Shown in pieces: positions 61,989 to 64,000 of a stretch of DNA of 64,000 bases. The notes beneath the pieces were generated by a model. It searched no databases. It was not told the DNA's origin and saw only the letters and a program-made list of their open reading frames with translations. The stretch spans positions 360,637 through 424,636 of the forward strand of contig DATATM010000012.1 in assembly GCA_036268775.1 (NCBI GenBank), read 5' to 3'. Position 1 is the stretch's first letter. Every line of letters begins with the position of its first letter. The position numbers and the translations under genes were made by a program. The stretch comes from DASZIT01 sp036268775 (GTDB lineage: Bacteria > Actinomycetota > Acidimicrobiia > Acidimicrobiales > RAAP-2).

Positions 61989-62633
61989 ATGCCCGACCAT
62001 CTCCTCCACATCGATTCGAGCATCAAGGCCGACGCATCGGTCAGCCGCGCCCTGACCGCGCGCGCCGCGCGCGCCTGGTCGGCCGCGCATCCCGGCGGCA
62101 CCGTCACCTACCGCGACCTCGGCGCCGAGCCACTGCCCCACCTGAACACGGAATCGGGACTTGCTCGGATGGTGGCGCCGGCGGATCACACCTCGGCCCA
62201 GGCGGAGTCGTGGGCCACCACGCTCGAGCTGATCGACGAGGTGCGTGCGGCCGACACCATCCTGCTCGGCCTCCCGCTGTACAACTTCGGGCCTCCGAGC
62301 ACGGTCAAGGCGTGGATCGATCATCTCGTGGCGCCCGGCCTCTCGATCGATCCGGCGACGATGACCGGCCTGCTGGGCGGCCGGGAGATTCTCGTGCTCG
62401 CCTCCCGCGGCGGCGGTTACGGACCGGGCACGCCTCGCGAGGGCTGGGATCACGCCGAGCCGTGGCTCCCGCACGCTCTCAGCCAGGTCGGCCTGGAGCC
62501 GCACTTCATCACCGCCGAGCTGACGCTCGCCGACACCGTTCCCCAGATGGCGGAGCTCAAGCCGTTGGCGGCCGAGAGCCTGCGCAACGCCGAGCGGGCG
62601 ATCGATGCGCTCTGGAGCCCGGTCGCGGCCTGA
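61989..62633 (+). CDS. azoR: FMN-dependent NADH:quinone/azoreductase (AzoR-like)
   Basis: A 214-residue flavodoxin-like reductase from ATG 61989, preceded by AGGAG. HIDSSIKADASVSRALT binds FMN phosphate, LLGLPLYNFGPPSTVKAWID is the central motif, and VLASRGGGYGPGTPREGWDH is the AzoR signature loop. It reduces quinones and azo compounds in two-electron steps, protecting against electrophiles. Divergent from its probable MarR repressor. Confidence 0.91.
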   Translation: MPDHLLHIDSSIKADASVSRALTARAARAWSAAHPGGTVTYRDLGAEPLPHLNTESGLARMVAPADHTSAQAESWATTLELIDEVRAADTILLGLPLYNFGPPSTVKAWIDHLVAPGLSIDPATMTGLLGGREILVLASRGGGYGPGTPREGWDHAEPWLPHALSQVGLEPHFITAELTLADTVPQMAELKPLAAESLRNAERAIDALWSPVAA

Positions 62634-62674
62634 GCCGCTCTTGCCGCCGGGCCGACGAGCTGCCCGGCGGGCGG

Positions 62675-62696
62675 GCCCGCGGACGGCCCCGCGGGC
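62675..62696 (+). terminator. GC-rich hairpin after azoR
   Basis: GCCCGCGG, loop ACGGCC, CCGCGGGC: perfect 8-bp stem 42 bp after the azoR stop, with no T-run. May act as a terminator or be a by-product of extreme GC content here. Confidence 0.4.
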
Positions 62697-62792
62697 GGCG
62701 GGCGGCAGACGGATGGGTTGAACACCCGCGCGGCCGGTGAGACACTGGAGCGGGACCACAATCGTCCGCAGCATCTGCCGGAGGTGATGGTC

Positions 62793-63236
62793 ATGTCAGA
62801 CCCGGCCCACGTCCTCGTCGTCGCGCACCAGACCGCGGCCACTGAAGGGGTGATCGCGGCCGTTTCCGAGCGCGCTGCCCGCAGTCCGGCCGTGTTTCAC
62901 CTGGTCGTGCCCCGTCAGGCGCACGGGATGCACAAGCTCGTCGATCCACAGGATGCCGACAACAACGAAGCCCAGGATGTCCTTGACCGCGCGCTGCCGA
63001 AGCTGACCGAGGCCGCGGGGCGGCCGGTCACGGGGAGCATCGGCGACTCCGAGCCGCTCTCGGCGATTCACGACGCCGTGAACCTGGGCAGTTATGACGA
63101 GATCATCATCTCGACGCTGCCGTCGCGGGTGTCTCGCTGGCTGAAGCTCGACATCGTCAGCAAGACGCGCGCGCTCGGCCTGCCCGTCACGCACGTCGAG
63201 GCCACCAGCCGGGCCGAAGCGGCGGTCGCGACATAG
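62793..63236 (+). CDS. Small alpha/beta protein, universal-stress-like
   Basis: A 147-residue protein. ATG 62793 has GGAGG 8 bases upstream and is preferred to ATG 62787. AHVLVVAHQTAATEGVIAAV is a first strand-helix with the look of an adenine-nucleotide alpha-hydrolase/Usp fold, and SYDEIIISTLPSRVSRWLKLDI a later strand followed by KTRALGLPVTHVEA. The usual GxxGx9GS Usp ATP motif is not seen. I recognise it as a conserved actinobacterial type; function unknown. Confidence 0.75.
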   Translation: MSDPAHVLVVAHQTAATEGVIAAVSERAARSPAVFHLVVPRQAHGMHKLVDPQDADNNEAQDVLDRALPKLTEAAGRPVTGSIGDSEPLSAIHDAVNLGSYDEIIISTLPSRVSRWLKLDIVSKTRALGLPVTHVEATSRAEAAVAT

Positions 63237-63275
63237 GGCGGCCGAACGGCGCTCAGATCGTGAGCGCCGCCACGG

Positions 63276-63437
63276 CGCTTCGCGGATCTTGCCATCGGCG
63301 AGCATCCGCAGCGTGTCGTGAAACTCGAGTGGCGTGTAGCCGAAGACGAACCGCAGATCGAGCTCCTTGTTGACCGCCATCGCCGGCCTGATCTGATCAC
63401 TGCCGACACAGACGCCGGCGACGACGGAACAGCGGGG
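63276..63437 (-). pseudogene. C-terminal fragment of Zn-type alcohol dehydrogenase
   Basis: About 54 codons read CSVVAGVCVGSDQIRPAMAV, then NKELDLRFVFGYTPLEFHDT and LRMLADGKIREA, the late part of a medium-chain alcohol dehydrogenase. No catalytic or cofactor domain precedes it and the frame drifts after 63276. An isolated gene remnant. Confidence 0.6.
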
Positions 63438-63449
63438 CACCGTCAAGCA

Positions 63450-63795
63450 CGTACAGGCTCCGGCTGGTCGGTCACCTGAAGCTCGGCGTTCTGGCAGACG
63501 AGGTCGGGCGGCATTCGGTCGAGCCGCCGGCGGTCATACCAGGGCGGGATCACGACCGCCGCGAACTCCTTGCCGACGTCCATGCTGCTGTCCGAAGTCG
63601 ACCGGCTGCGAGCCGACCTTCGCGCCGGCGTCCTCGTTGACCACGGCGACCGGCAGCCCGCGCAGATGACCGGTCGGGTTGACGACGGAGCCGAAATAGA
63701 CGAGCGTCCTCACCACGACAGGACCGCGACGAGGATCGCCGGGGGAAGCCAGATCGCCGGGACCTTGAACGGATCCGACCACCGGGCGCGTGGCC
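63450..63795 (-). pseudogene. Broken YhgE/Pip (DUF3533)-like membrane protein fragment
   Basis: Three frames must be joined: FKVPAIWLPPAILVAVLS (transmembrane helix), then LVYFGSVVNPTGHLRGLPVA with VVNEDAGAKVGSQPVDFGQQ, then DVGKEFAAVVIPPWYDRR. Together they match the N-terminal helix and external domain of YhgE/Pip-type exporters, cut off after about 110 residues. At least two indels and a C-terminal truncation. Confidence 0.6.
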
Positions 63796-63831
63796 GGCTC
63801 GGCGGCCGGTCGGGCTCAGCCGCCGTCGGGA

Positions 63832-64000
63832 TCAGAACGCCTTGGCAGCCTCTTGGAGCCCCTTCTGGACATCCTCGGGTGTCATCACCGGAAGCAACTC
63901 GATGGCGGCGCCCACGGAATGGAAGAACGGTTCCGCGATCGCGGGGATCTGAGACGGCTCCTTGAGATCGAAGAAGATCAACCCGGTTCGCTTGCCATCG
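63832..64000 (-). CDS. C-terminal end of small conserved protein (cut by window)
   Basis: The last 55 codons, open to the window edge: DGKRTGLIFFDLKEPSQIPA, IAEPFFHSVGAAIELLPVMT, PEDVQKGLQEAAKAF. It resembles small actinobacterial proteins of about 100 residues with an EthD/ferredoxin-like fold, function unknown. The N-terminus lies outside the window. Confidence 0.65.
   Translation of the reverse strand, partial: DGKRTGLIFFDLKEPSQIPAIAEPFFHSVGAAIELLPVMTPEDVQKGLQEAAKAF

Overview
The window reads as high-GC actinobacterial DNA in two parts that differ in style. Positions 1 to about 47.7 kb look like an Acidimicrobiia-type genome. Genes are densely packed, often coupled by 1-8 bp overlaps. Content is rich in SDR dehydrogenases, CoA/lipid enzymes, a P450, an F420-type LLM oxidoreductase and a lipid-transfer thiolase. 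Two surface proteins carry the 42-residue repeat built on GYWLVASDGG that I associate with Acidimicrobiia. From about 47.8 kb to the end, the gene set (secreted glycosidase-like protein, arginine-rich Ig-like tails, ECF41 sigma factor, AzoR/MarR) looks more like Solirubrobacterales/Thermoleophilia. Gene spacing is looser there, and at least six genes are broken by frameshifts, deletions or a nonsense codon, against none seen on the left. A tRNA-Arg (47659-47732) sits at the change. The right part may be a genomic island or the product of a contig misjoin.

Layout: 1-4.7 kb, lipid/CoA operon (partial SDR, beta-lactamase-fold hydrolase, diiron protein, acyl-CoA synthetase), facing a thioesterase/SDR pair. 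6-9.4 kb, GT87 mannosyltransferase and two genes of unknown substrate. 9.4-11 kb, DUF3224-MarR operon behind a perfect 12-bp inverted repeat. 11.1-17.6 kb, secreted esterase and two large repeat surface proteins. 17.7-18.0 kb, tRNA-Glu-Asp-Phe. 18-21.4 kb, clpS/DUF2017, heme A synthase and heme O synthase with a TlpA thioredoxin. 21.4-25.2 kb, ABC exporter, serS and a histidine-rich lipoprotein. 25.2-27.2 kb, regX3-senX3. 27.3-33.5 kb, a type IV secretion/conjugation-like operon (small membrane protein, VirB6/TrbL-like, SCO6880-like, VirB4-like, VirD4-like) with no relaxase in view. 34-47.5 kb, catabolic operons (amidohydrolase-aldolase-P450; LLM-amidase; CoA transferase/DUF35/thiolase) plus a polyphosphate glucokinase facing a CHAD protein.

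Right part: peroxiredoxin-like gene with a strong terminator, membrane and secreted proteins, glycosidase-like protein, GNAT, broken methyltransferase and VOC genes, enoyl-CoA hydratase coupled to an ECF41 sigma factor, siderophore-interacting protein behind an iron-box-like site, decayed ABC-F gene, a 1252-residue secreted metzincin-type protein, a frameshifted VOC gene, divergent MarR/azoR with a palindromic operator, and gene debris at the edge.

Family names come from motif recognition only. No database search was run, and organism assignment is inference.
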